Assembly: GCA_964017125.1 (NCBI GenBank)
Contig: OZ024902.1
Span: 51,958,309 to 52,022,308, forward strand
Origin: Flabesymbios commensalis
Lineage: Eukaryota > Annelida > Polychaeta > Terebellida > Flabelligeridae
Direction of reading: 5' to 3'
DNA length: 64,000 nucleotides
Shown here: piece by piece, positions 59,201 through 63,926 of the stretch
Layout: each line of letters starts with the position of its first letter
How positions within the stretch are numbered: position 1 is the stretch's first letter
Made by a program: the position numbers and the translations under genes
The notes under the pieces: model-generated
Told to the model about the DNA's origin: nothing
Database searches by the model: none
Seen by the model: the letters and a program-made list of their open reading frames with translations, nothing else

Positions 59201-62200
59201 AATCCATACAGAAAATCAACACCTCAATTCAACATAGCCTTTTTGTGTTTGAATTAACACAGGACATATTAAAACAGACAAGTCATCACATTGGTTTACC
59301 TAGTGACAATCGACAAACTGGATTTGGATGACAAATCAACATGTAGCTCATCAACAATAAAAGACCTCAACAGCAAATCAAATCTGATAATGATCAGCAA
59401 TAACATTTTTTGTATTCAATATTTGTTGAAAATCATGGCAATTAGAAGAGATGAAAAAAATATGCATGGACAGCCTGTGGTTGGTGTTTCTTTATGGAAA
59501 CAAATCAATTTCCCTAGTGACAAGCAACAATTAAAGCCTCTGTTTAAAACCACTTGCTATTTAGTTACTGTGATCACCATCAGAATATTTTACAAAACTA
59601 AAATGTTCCACCAAATAGATGGATAATTTGTCAATTGTTACCCAGCACAGGCCCTGGTAATTTTCAGTTACCTAATTTTGTAGCTCATATTAATGATCCC
59701 GACAAAAACTAAAATTGGCAAATCTAGGCAAACGTTTAGGCATTATTTACTAACCTGAGCGACAATCATTTCTTGGTTTGGCTTATCAAATTCTGCACTT
59801 GGCACTCTGTCGCTAAAGTAAACATAGCAGCCACTCTGGCCATACAGATGTTCACACACTGCCCGAAAACACTCGTATGGAAAAAAATAATCCAAGTTGC
59901 GTTTGGCAATTCGAGGCAGATAGTTGGATGTCTTTGGCATTAGCAGTGCAACCAGATTTACATCATCTTTCTGAAAATAAACATCAATTGTATTGATTTT
60001 TCAAATTTCATGAGGGCCTATACGTAGCTTGCAAAATTATTAAGAAGCAAGATTGTACACCGTATCAACCTTTTTAAATATAGAAACATTATCTGATGGC
60101 AGTATTTTAATTCAAGTTGTGAGTCGCTTTCTTTAACGGTGTGATCACCACATATGTAATTAAAAAGTGTGTAATGATAGTGTGAATGATAATTGTGTTT
60201 GTATGGTTTTACACTCTTATTTTCACACCATTAGACTAGAATATTGGCAAACCAGCTGATCTATGTGAATGAAGAACATCATGCTGTGAAAAAATAGTTA
60301 ATATACAGAAAAACTGATAGAAGTAACTTCAGCAGTATATCAATGTAGGGGGATATAGGCCTATCAATCGATTGAAAAAACAAGACATTAACAGAATAAA
60401 TAACCTTAAAACGTGGACCCAGCAACATTACCAGACAAACTAATTAGATTATATTCAACAGGTTGATTGTTAGATAAAATGTGTATGATCAGTATAGTAT
60501 AATATTAAGTCAATTATTGTCAAGTGTAAAGATGAAGACTGAAATGCAGGCCTACAGCAGTCTGTTCTGTCTACAGCTGCATATTGCCAGTATATCACAT
60601 TGTTGACATTACATAAATTATGTGGCGCTGCTGGATCAATCATTATCATGAGCAACACTGTATTGTAAACTTCTTTCATATGCAGCTTTAGTCAGTGGGT
60701 GTTTGTAATCTGGATGTCTGCTGCACTCAGGACCATATATATATACTACAATAATGACGAAGTGCACATGCACTCCCAGTACTTAGGGTATTGTAACAGT
60801 GAGAGTGCAATTTTGACGATACTACATGTATCTTGATTAAATGTAATGAGAACTTGATGATAGACTATGCAAACTGTTTGATGGTTGCATTATTGTTTTT
60901 AGAACAGCAACACAAAATTCAAAATAGCTTTATAATTATTAAAACTTCCTTCTCGCTTGCTACATCATAACGATCATCAAGACTGCATTTCAGGCTGTTA
61001 CACTGGGCCCGTATTTTAGTACAAGTTACGATATATTGTAGGCTTCTGATTGGTCTAGATGGCAATCTCGACCAATCGGAAGCTTACGATATAGCGTAAC
61101 TTGTACGAGAATACGGCCACAGACCCTACTGGGTGTGAGATCTGCATGTCTTTGAACAGTAGTGTATATTGCCAGCAAAAAATGATAGGTGGCGAATTAT
61201 TATATTTTGCGGGTCATTTCAAATTTTATGTTTAACAAATTCAATATTGAAAATAGATAATTTTTCTCACCATGTGTTCGAGTTGTGGAAGCTGGAAGTT
61301 CAAGTTGTTGATTGCAGCCGCCGCTGCGAAAGAAAACCAATCCATCACTGGTTTAACCTGCAAAAATTAAAATATTATCAGATGGTTTACTAGTGTCTAT
61401 GGTTTCTTTAATTTTTGTCCATGGCTTCTCCCTCACACTCTTATTTGGAGCTATTTAAACCCTTTCTTTGTCTCCTGATTTGTGATATAAAATACTGTAC
61501 CAAATGATCAGTACAAATGCATGCAACCAGCGTAGTGAGGTTTTTGGTTATGAGTGCATGCTAATAAAAAGGTTAGAAAGCAAAAACAGCCATGAATCTC
61601 AATGTGTTTTTAAGTAGTATTTTTTATGATATCAATTAGACTAGGTATATAATATAGAGTAGTTATTAGTTATAACACAATTGATAGAGTTCAATATTAC
61701 GATTTGTGTTATAAGCTGATCGTGTCACACAAAATGGTCTGATTTGATCTGGTACTACACGAGGATACACAGGATAGGATAATACGTCACGATTTTCCGC
61801 GATAACCATGGTCGCAATTTTCCGTGATCAACCAGACATAATAACTCTGGTTTGTTATTTTACACTATATTTTATTAACATTTTCAGTAATTTTTTAAGG
61901 GCTACAAATACTTATATATAAGTCATGAGGTCTGCCAAAAGATAAGTTTGCATGTTGCTGATATGATTGGCTGATAACATAATAGCATATAATTATATTA
62001 CATATGATAAAACCATTGGCAGATGATGGACACTGAAGTTGGTGTTGTTCTTGTTCTCTGGGGATAAACATAGTTTTAAGGAAAGCCATTCCACCACATT
62101 AGATTCACTTAGTAGGGCAGGCACTATATCAGAGAAAATGTGGCACACTGTAGTTTCAGACCAGTGATCTGAATATAGTGAGCTGATAATCAAAGTGGTC

Positions 62201-63926
62201 TAAGTATCAATGCTCAAACTAACAATATGCTTTAATTCAAATGAAAGATATCATCAGGTGGACCTACCAGAAGTACTCCATGGTAATCCAGTCGCACATG
62301 TCTACGCCAAGAATTTACATCCAGACAGTGACTTCGACTTTGCCAACCCAAACTGCGCAATGCCAGTATTGTTGGAAATCCTGTCACTTTGTGTCTCCCA
62401 CAGAGATCCGGGTCTAACGTACAGTTCGCAAGGTATACAGCACCACCAGCTGCAAAATTATATATATTTATAGATTACGATATTTATCAAAAAAATTTAT
62501 TATAACTGTATCTATCATCCTCATTTTTTTTTGTATCATTTAACTACTGTAAACATGGTAAAAGTATACTAGTTAAGTCTCATAAACTCAATCCCTGGCC
62601 TGCACGCATCATATAATTCCATACAAGCATACCACTGCTTCAAGTGCATACTATCCACAGGTGCGTACTATTTATGGTCTGTATGCTGTGACACACCCCA
62701 GTGTGACAGATACACATCATAAAACAAGGTAATGTGCTAAAAAGTGGCAGATAGACCAACAGAAAGAATCATGAAAGCATGGTGCGACGTAGCCTTCAAG
62801 CATAGTTAGCCTTGTGGGCGAAACTCACCGATGTAATCTACTTCTTTTTGCAATTGTTCAAATGTTCCCATATTTCTCTGGCAACTGCTACATTCAGCCA
62901 TTATAAAAATGATCTACAAGCACACAAGGAATGATACAAAAAAGGGTAAAAAAAGCATGAGAATTGAAATACATGCACATGTATATATTAACTATATTAA
63001 TGCAATGCATAGATCAATTCCTCCCAATTACCTGATTGCGTTAAGACAAGAATATGTTTATAATATAGTAACTTGTGTCAACAATATAGGAAAAATATTA
63101 TTCATTGGATGTACAGACAATAAAACAAAGCTAACAGTGGGATGGTGAATAATGATATATTTGTTTAATGTTGAGAAATAACTACATTTTACTCATACAT
63201 AATTTAGGCTTACAGAATACATTCAGATGCCATATTTCTAAGTAATTGTTAGACAGAGCTCCTTAGTCCTGGCCCTGCCATAAAGTCCCGTATACATCTC
63301 TTTAGGCATAGATTTTGACGGTTGATTTGAATATAGGATACCTCTAGCATCAATATTCTACCAGGTGTTTTTATTCAAGTCACAGCGAAACTCAGAAATC
63401 GGCCATTTTCCAAAATGACCACCATGAAATGACCGCCATTCGGCCAAGGTCAAACTATAAATTGACATAATTTTCGACAGAATAGGAGCAGCTTCATGAT
63501 TTTTGTGTGAGACGGAGACGGTACCCAGTGGTCCCGCAATGGCGCGATCCACTTAAAACGTGGTCCTGTTTTTTGGACCCCGACTACCACGTTACAAGGG
63601 TTTCCACTGTATATCGAACAGTTATTGCAATTAAATAGCATAAATACATAACACATGTATTTCTATTTTATACAAACATAAAAAATTCTCTCTCTGTGCA
63701 TGATATATATATATATGTGTACATTTACTTGGACAAAAATAAGTTAAATCCTAAAGAAATGACTAACCATAATAATTTTAGTAGCATCATCATGCCGTTC
63801 ATTTCTAATATTGAATGGAGAGCCCAATGCATCAGTATGGTCAATGGCCAACTCCCATGTAGCTGTAGTTACCAGCAACAGTCCACCGACACGTGGCAGG
63901 TTAGTACTGGCTTGCTGTAGTTTTAT
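32025..63926 (-). CDS. TXNDC16: TXNDC16-like thioredoxin/PDI-family protein, C-terminal 466 aa in ten exons
   Basis: Ten minus-strand exons (63768-63926, 62829-62913, 62268-62449, 61271-61357, 59755-59970, 58587-58705, 57750-57884, 54292-54373, 51805-51925, 32020-32239) have GT-AG ends and compatible phases; the joined frame is open for 466 codons. Seen: a thioredoxin-like module with CSSC (exon 2) and NCTLDPDLCGRHKVTGFPTI (exon 3), then two more regions resembling redox-inactive PDI b-type domains. Recalled human TXNDC16 (ERp90, about 825 aa, ER lumen, partner or redox role in protein folding) aligns from its third thioredoxin-like domain to near its end, including a shared DP-x-LPPL stretch. 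The first part of the gene is outside the window. No KDEL-like end is seen. TXNDC11 or another PDI relative is the main alternative. Family assignment is from memory, not a search. Confidence 0.72.
32377..32474. mobile_element. PBm3 hairpin-only derivative
   Basis: TTAATCCTTTCAGTGCGGGG then the double palindrome and GGTCCCCACTCAGAAAG. Only the hairpin third of PBm3 is present, so a 98 bp internal-deletion form exists. Confidence 0.6.
32485..32723 (-). mobile_element. PBm2 MITE
   Basis: Right end CGACAATAGTCGTGATCAGT then a degenerate CCC and TTAA; hairpin core with arms shortened (CAGCCACTTGAAG...CAAGTGGCTG). Confidence 0.6.
33011..33076. repeat. Perfect 31-bp hairpin with 4-base loop, CCTTGGATATGAAAG family
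   Basis: Arms begin CCTTGGATATGAAAGGGTGT and pair base for base over 31 bp around GGTA. It is the undamaged version of the hairpin at 2153; a half copy (ACTTTCATATCCAAGGGGAC) lies at 42133-42152. Confidence 0.72.
33220..33333. mobile_element. GH hairpin, decayed
   Basis: CAGCAAACATGATACG and CGTATCATAATCGCTGGG still pair at the ends; the middle has drifted. Confidence 0.5.
33468..33579. mobile_element. GH hairpin
   Basis: ACCCAGCAAAAATGAGACGT and ACGTCTCATGTTTGCTGGGT; copy-specific GTTGGTTACTGTTGGCC pairs with GGCCCAACAGTGAACCAAC. Confidence 0.68.
34174..34273. mobile_element. PBm3 hairpin-only derivative
   Basis: TTAACCCTCTCAGCGCGGAG to GACGCTGAAAGGGTTAA in 100 bp, with TTAA at both ends. 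Same short form as the one at 32377. Confidence 0.6.
34316..34343 (+). repeat. Solo terminal hairpin AAGTCTCCACC
   Basis: AAGTCTCCACCACAGGGGCT then GGAGACTT, with TAATAAT after it, as in the hairpin ending the element at 22550. No array is attached. Confidence 0.45.
34384..34624 (+). mobile_element. PBm3 MITE
   Basis: Left end degenerate (TTACCCTCAAAGTGCTGAAA), hairpin arms ACCGTGCGGGGATCT... and complement carry copy-specific bases. Confidence 0.64.
35290..35467 (+). mobile_element. PBm3 MITE, shortened
   Basis: ACCTTGAAGCGCTGTATTAT left, internal deletion, then a well kept hairpin (GGGGATCGACTTTAGCCGTC...). Confidence 0.6.
35468..35660. other. GC-rich patch, possible regulatory DNA
   Basis: Over 60% GC, with GCGGCCATTGTTATGTCATA (SOX-like ATTGTTATG) and CCGGCCAGACCCGCGTCCCG. 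Between two PBm elements. Confidence 0.25.
35708..35934 (+). mobile_element. PBm1 MITE, first of a three-element train
   Basis: Left TTAATCCTTAAACCGCCGG; right end GGCAGTTAAAGCGTCAA, whose last four bases also begin the next element (PBm2). The hairpin loop is shortened. Confidence 0.62.
35931..36121 (+). mobile_element. PBm2 MITE, middle of a three-element train
   Basis: Starts at the TCAA that ends PBm1 and stops at the TTAA that begins PBm3. Interior ATCAGCCGTTTAAATCGCTG is typical PBm2; the hairpin has lost one arm. Confidence 0.55.
36118..36393 (-). mobile_element. PBm3 MITE, end of a three-element train, with internal duplication
   Basis: First TTAA shared with PBm2. A 40-50 bp segment (ATGGCCGTAGACCCAAACAT) is present twice in tandem at about 36205-36280. 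Confidence 0.66.
36639..36886 (-). mobile_element. PBm1 MITE
   Basis: TTAACCCTTTAACCGCCAAA left and CACCGGCGGTTAAAGGGTTA right, hairpin core with arms CACTTGAAGTTGTG / CAACTTCAAGTG. Confidence 0.72.
37208..37318. mobile_element. GH hairpin
   Basis: ACCCAGCATACACAAGACGT left; right end AACGTTCTGTGTCTTCTGAG has drifted. Centre ACCGTCTACGACGTTGG. Confidence 0.58.
37380..38455. other. No gene seen
   Basis: 37440-37660 is GC-balanced and unique (inverted repeat at 37540); 37750-37815 has a broken PBm-like hairpin; the rest is AT-rich. Confidence 0.35.
37540..37578. repeat. Inverted repeat TTCCTGACACC/GGTGTCAGGAA
   Basis: Eleven-base perfect arms, 17-base spacer containing CACCTGCGCCTG, in a GC-balanced patch (37440-37660). 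Confidence 0.45.
38460..38700. other. GC-rich patch with C/T-rich hairpin, possible regulatory DNA
   Basis: GCTAATCGATTACC (Onecut/homeodomain-like), GCGGCAGCTGCTGC (E-box), GAGGGGGCGTGGCTTGG (KLF/SP-like), AAATGGCGGC (YY1-like). CCCCCTCTCCTCCTT pairs with AAGGAGAAGAGGGGG around CCCAAG. Confidence 0.27.
38825..38903. mobile_element. GH hairpin, short form
   Basis: ACCCAGTAACACGAGACATT and AATGTCTCGTGTTTGCTGGG in 79 bp; the central GTC block is missing. Confidence 0.62.
38910..39108. mobile_element. Two GH hairpins (AAAACATTT subfamily) in tandem
   Basis: ACCCAGTAAACAGAAAACAT starts the first; ACACACAAAACATTTTTTAT starts the second; ends ATGTTTTGTGTTTACCGG. Both have the TGTTGAACCARCGTCGAA centre. 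The pair may come from a copy inserting next to another. Confidence 0.6.
39651..39712. mobile_element. GH hairpin, left half only
   Basis: AACAAACACAAAACATTTGT and ATACAATGTTGGACTAACG; no right arm. Confidence 0.45.
39865..40076 (+). mobile_element. PBm3 MITE
   Basis: TTAAACCTTACAGAGCTAAA left, GCGCTGCAATGGTTAA right. Inner units GACGTCAGAATCTGACGTC and GACGTCAGATTCTGACGTC are complete. Confidence 0.66.
40766..41082 (+). mobile_element. Intact tRNA-derived SINE with 10-bp target duplication
   Basis: Starts GGGCGGGGGCCCTGGTGCAG; A box TGGTGCAGTGG, B box GAGTTTGAATCCC, a body shared with the copies at 3816 and 42735, and a tail of TTTTCATTTTCATTTCATTT type. GACGTAGCCA is repeated exactly at 40756-40765 and 41083-41092, so the insertion is complete and fairly young. 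Confidence 0.74.
41134..41242. mobile_element. GH hairpin
   Basis: GCAAACACGAGACATCCACC and GGTGGATGTGTCGTGTTTGC; ATCCACCCAA is specific to this copy and present in both arms. Confidence 0.66.
41268..41379. mobile_element. GH hairpin, AAAACATTT subfamily
   Basis: CCCAGTAAACACAAAACATT and AATGTTTTGTGTTTAATAGG; centre CAACGTCTCCGACGTTTGG. Confidence 0.64.
41620..41729. mobile_element. GH hairpin, AAAACATTT subfamily
   Basis: CCAGCAAACACAAAACATTT and AAATGTTTTGTGATTGCTGG with centre CAACGTCGAAGACGTTGG; arms nearly perfect. Confidence 0.68.
41813..41922. mobile_element. GH hairpin
   Basis: CCAGTAAACACGAGACGTTG; GACCAAATGTTGGTT pairs with AACCAATATTTGGTC. One of several copies spaced through 41.1-42.6 kb. 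Confidence 0.66.
42133..42152. repeat. Half copy of the CCTTGGATATGAAAG hairpin
   Basis: Only one arm (ACTTTCATATCCAAGGGGAC) is present; it matches the hairpins at 2153 and 33011. Confidence 0.4.
42500..42589. mobile_element. GH hairpin, shortened left end
   Basis: GGCAAAGTTGGCACAACATT left, AATGTCTCGTGTTTGCTGG right; centre CCCGCCGTCTACGACGTCG. Confidence 0.58.
42590..42638. repeat. 20-bp-arm hairpin ATACCCATTTTCCCACGCAA
   Basis: Arms ATACCCATTTTCCCACGCAA and TTGCGTGGGAAGATGGGTAT have one mismatch and a 9-base loop. It starts directly at the end of a GH hairpin but has a different sequence. Single copy in this window. Confidence 0.55.
42735..42990 (+). mobile_element. SINE, 5'-truncated
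   Basis: Lacks the tRNA-like head; AAAGAAACAAACTGTTTCTT, CTCAGTGACCGAGAAG, CTCAGGAGGTCATCTTCGCC and an (ATTC)n tail match the SINE at 40766. Confidence 0.58.
43316..43376. mobile_element. GH hairpin, left half
   Basis: AACCAGCAAAAAGGGACGTA then CCCACTGTTGTTTCAATG; the right arm is missing. Confidence 0.45.
43484..43729 (-). mobile_element. PBm1 MITE
   Basis: TTAACCCTTTAACCGCCAAA left; right end CACCGGCGGCTATATGGTTA has lost the clean TTAA. About 90% like the copy at 36639 by eye. Confidence 0.68.
43749..43987 (-). mobile_element. PBm5 MITE
   Basis: Ends TTAGCCCTTAGAACATTAAG and TAGTCGACATCAGTGTTCTA then AGGGTTAA. Contains the CACTTGAAGTTGTG hairpin core. Lies 20 bp after a PBm1 copy. Confidence 0.65.
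43988..44970. other. No gene seen
   Basis: A possible old GH remnant at 44160-44235 (GTGTTGGTCCATC...CACTGGGC). 44520-44660 has short inverted ATTAATGTATTC-type repeats. Confidence 0.35.
44974..45220. mobile_element. PBm6, sixth piggyBac-like MITE family (single copy here)
   Basis: Ends ACCCTTATCCAGCCGGAA and (reverse complement) TCACTTATGCAGCCGAA. Central hairpin at 45126-45190: TATTTTTCGTCATTTGGAGC... with loop ATTGCGTTAGCAAT, the same layout as the others with its own arms. TTAA is not clean at either end, so family membership is inferred from layout. Confidence 0.42.
45225..45545. other. Best candidate regulatory island, in the large intron
   Basis: About 50% GC, no repeats. CCTGGATTATTTC (OTX/PITX-like), GCGCTAATGACAC, GAAGTAATTCAAACCGTTAA, GATTGTAAACAGC (FOX), CCCATAAAGGC (CDX/HOX), CGAGGTCACCTC (nuclear receptor-like). 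Motif density is suggestive only. Confidence 0.3.
45546..45782 (+). mobile_element. PBm1 MITE sharing TTAA with PBm3
   Basis: Right TTAA (45779-45782) is the left TTAA of the next element, PBm3. Ends CCCTTTAACCGCCGG and GGCGGTTAAAGGG. Confidence 0.72.
45779..45976 (+). mobile_element. PBm3 MITE abutting PBm1
   Basis: Shares TTAA 45779-45782 with PBm1. Hairpin reduced to GGGGGCCGTCTTTATACGTC then complement, missing the inner unit. Confidence 0.68.
46055..46245 (-). mobile_element. Second copy of the TGAAATAAATA element, partial
   Basis: Reversed, it shows GCGCCCACCATTC-type end and TGAAATAAATA units with GAGGCAGAGTGTGAAAT, matching the right part of the element at 5977. Confidence 0.45.
46250..47190 (+). 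other. No certain gene; possible upstream LINE remains
   Basis: Short plus-strand frames (46492-46683, 46753-46956) lead towards the L1-like fragment at 47195 but show no motif I recognise. Confidence 0.3.
47195..47920 (+). mobile_element. L1-like LINE fragment (endonuclease end), split by a PBm5 MITE
   Basis: Before the insertion the frame reads DTWSRLNKAKEGYTWSNPAN, then TSHKTRIDYIM: the D-x-W-R...G-Y-T-W...S-R-I-D-Y-I signature of an APE-type LINE endonuclease. After it, fragments such as YLELNTSVLA, YNEIVKYLFE and KKMIWDLFKIKLKGTVNYIR match the region between endonuclease and RT in L1/Tx1 elements. Stops and shifts interrupt it. The MITE occupies 47363-47592, and removing it with one TTAA keeps the endonuclease frame open. 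Confidence 0.62.
47359..47596 (+). mobile_element. PBm5 piggyBac-like MITE inserted in LINE
   Basis: Flanked by TTAA at 47359-47362 and 47593-47596, ends CCCTTAGCACACTGATGTCG and (reverse complement of the right end) CCCTAAGATCACTGAG. Central hairpin near 47507-47565 (CACTTGAAGTTGTG...). TTAA plus CCYT ends are the hallmark of the piggyBac superfamily. No transposase is present. Confidence 0.72.
48325..48428. mobile_element. GH hairpin, decayed
   Basis: CAGCAAACGTTGATCC left, ATCTCGTGTTTGCTGGG right; GATGTTGGGCTAGCG centre. Confidence 0.55.
49080..49298 (-). pseudogene. Possible Ig-like domain fragment
   Basis: A 72-codon minus-strand frame includes SFYCRSKTVSNISIASFD and then HGHSGAYFC. 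The second part resembles the D-x-G-x-Y-x-C core of an immunoglobulin V/I-set domain. No clear splice acceptor is seen, although a donor-like TATGTAAGAG follows the cysteine. It lies inside the TXNDC16-like intron. It may be a decayed exon copy or chance similarity. Confidence 0.15.
49431..49697 (+). mobile_element. PBm3 MITE, expanded hairpin
   Basis: TTAACCCATACAACACTGAA left. The inner palindrome has three CAGATTCTGA/CGTCAGAT units instead of two, ending GCGCTGAAAAGGTTGA. Confidence 0.62.
49855..50275 (+). repeat. Diverged tandem repeat, three units
   Basis: GGAAGTGYTGTRGTGGCCAT-type starts at about 49860, 49990 and 50140, each followed by an AAATGAACTGAG/GATTKGAGTTGTAGA region. Array without the GC-rich end. 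Confidence 0.45.
50297..51350 (+). other. No certain gene; unrecognised plus-strand frames
   Basis: Frames at 50297-50617 (106 codons) and 50687-50965 (92) have no recognisable domain and ordinary AT-rich composition. 51015-51098 is an imperfect inverted repeat (CAGTGGTGCA / TGCACCACTG). Confidence 0.25.
51356..51417. repeat. Solo PBm-type hairpin core
   Basis: TTTTTACCCAATTGAAGTTG and CAACTTCAAGTGGGTAAAAA around a degraded loop (GGTCATGGCAGGGAGA). Confidence 0.48.
51498..51732 (+). mobile_element. PBm5 MITE
   Basis: Left end AGAGCACTGATGTCGACTAC, right TTAA at 51729. Hairpin core with loop TATCGCAGCAGCGAGA. Confidence 0.62.
51805..51925 (-). CDS. TXNDC16: TXNDC16-like exon (40 aa)
   Basis: Codes TLQLIGRELYRELVVVTVDV and then SQYTSWANQFVPRDYTTRFR. 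Acceptor TTTTTTTCTAG, donor GGG|GTAAGT, phase 0 in and 1 out. Helix then strand (LVVVTVDVSQ) then helix is the expected order for the last thioredoxin-like domain. GC content is above the surrounding intron. The following intron is about 19.6 kb. Confidence 0.75.
52055..52118. mobile_element. GH hairpin core fragment
   Basis: GGGCCAATGCTGGGTCACTT and TTAGCCCAGCATTGAGCC pair; both outer ends are absent. Confidence 0.4.
52360..53300 (+). mobile_element. Tandem array, 138-147 bp unit, with terminal hairpin (6 of 6)
   Basis: Six units anchored on GTGGCGGCCATTTTGAATTT (near 52386, 52530, 52668, 52808, 52955, 53101), then GACGCCTGACGCATGATGCC and hairpin ATCCCCCTTCCCC/GGGGCGGGGGAT at 53270-53296, then AAAAATT. 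In a TXNDC16-like intron, opposite to the gene. Confidence 0.65.
53564..53585. repeat. Short palindrome GTAGCTTTA/TAAAGCTAC
   Basis: Nine-base arms with loop GTTT, at the 3' end (minus strand) of the open frame 53582-53986. Confidence 0.5.
53582..53986 (-). CDS. Unrecognised 134-codon open frame between two short palindromes
   Basis: Open for 134 codons on the minus strand and also open on the plus strand (53589-53855 and 53759-54004), in a patch richer in GC than its intron. I do not recognise the protein. The frame contains KVTVPQPNLVRDRPGQSTGS and a Ser-rich middle. It sits between hairpins at 53564-53585 and 53978-54005. The exons on both sides of this intron join in phase without it. 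It may be a copied gene fragment or chance. Confidence 0.2.
   Translation of the reverse strand: MLKTPSLDNRDSWNSKVTVPQPNLVRDRPGQSTGSMWLEFKGEIQRFFTHFSWSPPMVERSTRLNTSGCLIAKGNQFWMGESTKLQRVATASISNLSSLDDVLSRGQVMNLSFVSFQTSDKGEFKKNEQWSGKK
53978..54005. repeat. Short palindrome TTTAAGCATACA/TGTATGCTTAAA
   Basis: Twelve-base arms with loop ATCA, at the 5' end (minus strand) of the same open frame. Confidence 0.5.
54292..54373 (-). CDS. TXNDC16: TXNDC16-like exon (28 aa)
   Basis: Codes NLVFQDNLPVLVALVQPENI and TEETPFHK. Acceptor GTTACAG, donor AAG|GTAGGA, phase 2 in and 0 out. LPVLVALVQPEN is a typical buried beta strand of a thioredoxin-like domain and aligns with a KPLLILFSDG segment recalled from human TXNDC16. 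Confidence 0.72.
55198..56383. mobile_element. hAT-like non-autonomous transposon, 1186 bp
   Basis: Ends CAGGGTTCTAACCAG and exact complement CTGGTTAGAACCCTG, flanked by TCACAG at 55192-55197 and 56384-56389. The first 130 bp hold repeated CGCTG motifs (ACACGCTG, ACGCTGCCG) and the right end holds CGGC/CGCTG motifs, as expected for subterminal transposase sites. No transposase frame. CAGGG ends suggest hAT, but the visible duplication is 6 bp, not the usual 8. Confidence 0.62.
56485..56716 (+). mobile_element. PBm1 MITE, old copy
   Basis: Ends badly decayed (GAGTAAACAGCCAGTACCG; GACAGTCAGAGGGTCAA) and the right hairpin arm is partly lost; interior still recognisable. Confidence 0.5.
57316..57537 (-). 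mobile_element. PBm1 MITE in intron
   Basis: TTAACCCTTTAACAGCCAAA left, GGGACCGGCAGTTATAA right. The hairpin core is diverged (GACTTGAAGTTGTG...CACAACTTCAAGTC) but its two arms changed together. Confidence 0.6.
57750..57884 (-). CDS. TXNDC16: TXNDC16-like exon (45 aa)
   Basis: Codes YEINPQQKCEDDHVACTQLL through RLPVTTMTDRLFHTSD. Acceptor GTTGTAG, donor GACAA|GTCAGT, phase 2 in and 2 out. The LPVTTMTDRLF segment resembles the start of a PDI b'-type domain, where a short strand precedes the first helix. Reading on past the chosen donor meets a stop within a few codons, which supports the splice. Confidence 0.66.
58587..58705 (-). CDS. TXNDC16: TXNDC16-like exon (39 aa)
   Basis: Codes VELWRKDGLKTVVSQLGRTL and then a polar acidic stretch (AAEESEADRQLHPAH). 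Acceptor TATAATAG, donor ATAG|GTGAAC, phase 0 in and 2 out, which joins the next exon to make an Arg codon. The amphipathic helix LKTVVSQLGRTLTNTL would close the preceding thioredoxin-like domain. Confidence 0.64.
58853..58961. mobile_element. GH hairpin in intron
   Basis: CTAGCAAACACGATACATTG left, ATGTCACATTTGTTGGG right; AACAATGTTGTTTCAATG pairs with ATAAAACAATATTG. Confidence 0.6.
58966..59056 (-). mobile_element. SINE 3' fragment
   Basis: On the minus strand CCCAGTTTAGTCTGTATGTG and CACAAATATGGCCTAAAACC match the last third of the SINE at 40766. Lies just after a GH hairpin in a TXNDC16-like intron. Confidence 0.5.
59060..59754. other. Intron sequence, no other gene seen
   Basis: Two plus-strand frames (59119-59331, 59291-59626) run opposite to the gene and show nothing familiar. 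Confidence 0.4.
59755..59970 (-). CDS. TXNDC16: TXNDC16-like exon (72 aa, longest complete internal exon)
   Basis: Codes 72 residues from KDDVNLVALLMPKTSNYLPR to EMIVAQ. Acceptor TTATTTTCAG, donor CAG|GTTAGT, phase 0 both sides. A hydrophobic strand (VNLVALLMP) followed by a helix region and another strand (GCYVYFSD) resembles a PDI b-type thioredoxin fold with no CxxC. Three cysteines (YECF, AVCE, GCY) do not form the active-site pattern. Confidence 0.7.
61005..61119. mobile_element. Palindromic MITE in TXNDC16-like intron
   Basis: GGGCCCGTATTTTAGTACAA and TTGTACGAGAATACGGCC pair through to a centre near CTAGATGGCAATCTCGACC; about 50 bp arms including CGATATA and CTGATTGGTC / GACCAATCGG. 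Confidence 0.58.
61271..61357 (-). CDS. TXNDC16: TXNDC16-like exon (29 aa)
   Basis: Codes VKPVMDWFSFAAAAAINNL and ten more residues ending LPQLEHM. Acceptor TTTTTGCAG, donor ATG|GTGAGA, phase 0 both sides. It fits the C-terminal helix of the thioredoxin module plus the linker into the next domain. A run of five alanines is notable. Phases agree with both neighbouring exons. Confidence 0.66.
62268..62449 (-). CDS. TXNDC16: TXNDC16-like exon, second half of the thioredoxin module
   Basis: Codes 61 residues; acceptor TTTTGCAG, donor CTG|GTAGGT, phase 1 in and 0 out. The stretch VYLANCTLDPDLCGRHKVTG then FPTILAL is the most diagnostic part of the gene: PDI-family domains have a D/N-C-T strand, an L-C helix start, V-x-G-F-P-T with the cis-proline, then a strand. 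It continues into DYHGVLLVKP, matching the usual Y-x-G segment after that strand. Confidence 0.78.
62829..62913 (-). CDS. TXNDC16: TXNDC16-like exon with CSSC active-site-like motif
   Basis: Codes IIFIMAECSSCQRNMGTF and ten more residues; acceptor TTGTAG, donor CG|GTGAGT, phase 0 in and 1 out. Strand beta (IIFIM) followed by A-E-C-x-x-C and a helix (FEQLQKEV) is the classic thioredoxin active-site layout. As I recall it, the human protein lacks a CxxC at the aligned place (FYAGWQAVS), so this homologue may keep redox chemistry that the vertebrate one lost. Confidence 0.7.
62914..63767. other. Intron sequence, no other gene seen
   Basis: 63400-63440 has CGGCCATTTTCCAAAATGACC, like the anchors of the tandem-unit elements; 63535-63610 is GC-richer. 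(AT)n at 63702-63716. Confidence 0.4.
63768..63926 (-). CDS. TXNDC16: TXNDC16-like exon (most 5' in window)
   Basis: Codes 53 residues from IKLQQASTNLPRVGG to ERHDDATKIIM. The acceptor follows a run of T (TTTAAG); a second AG 13 bases inside (CTACAG) is a possible alternative. Donor is ATG|GTTAGT, phase 0. The piece leads from one thioredoxin-fold domain (GGLLLVTTATW, a likely beta strand) into the next. The exon before it lies beyond base 64000, so the entry phase cannot be checked. Confidence 0.62.
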
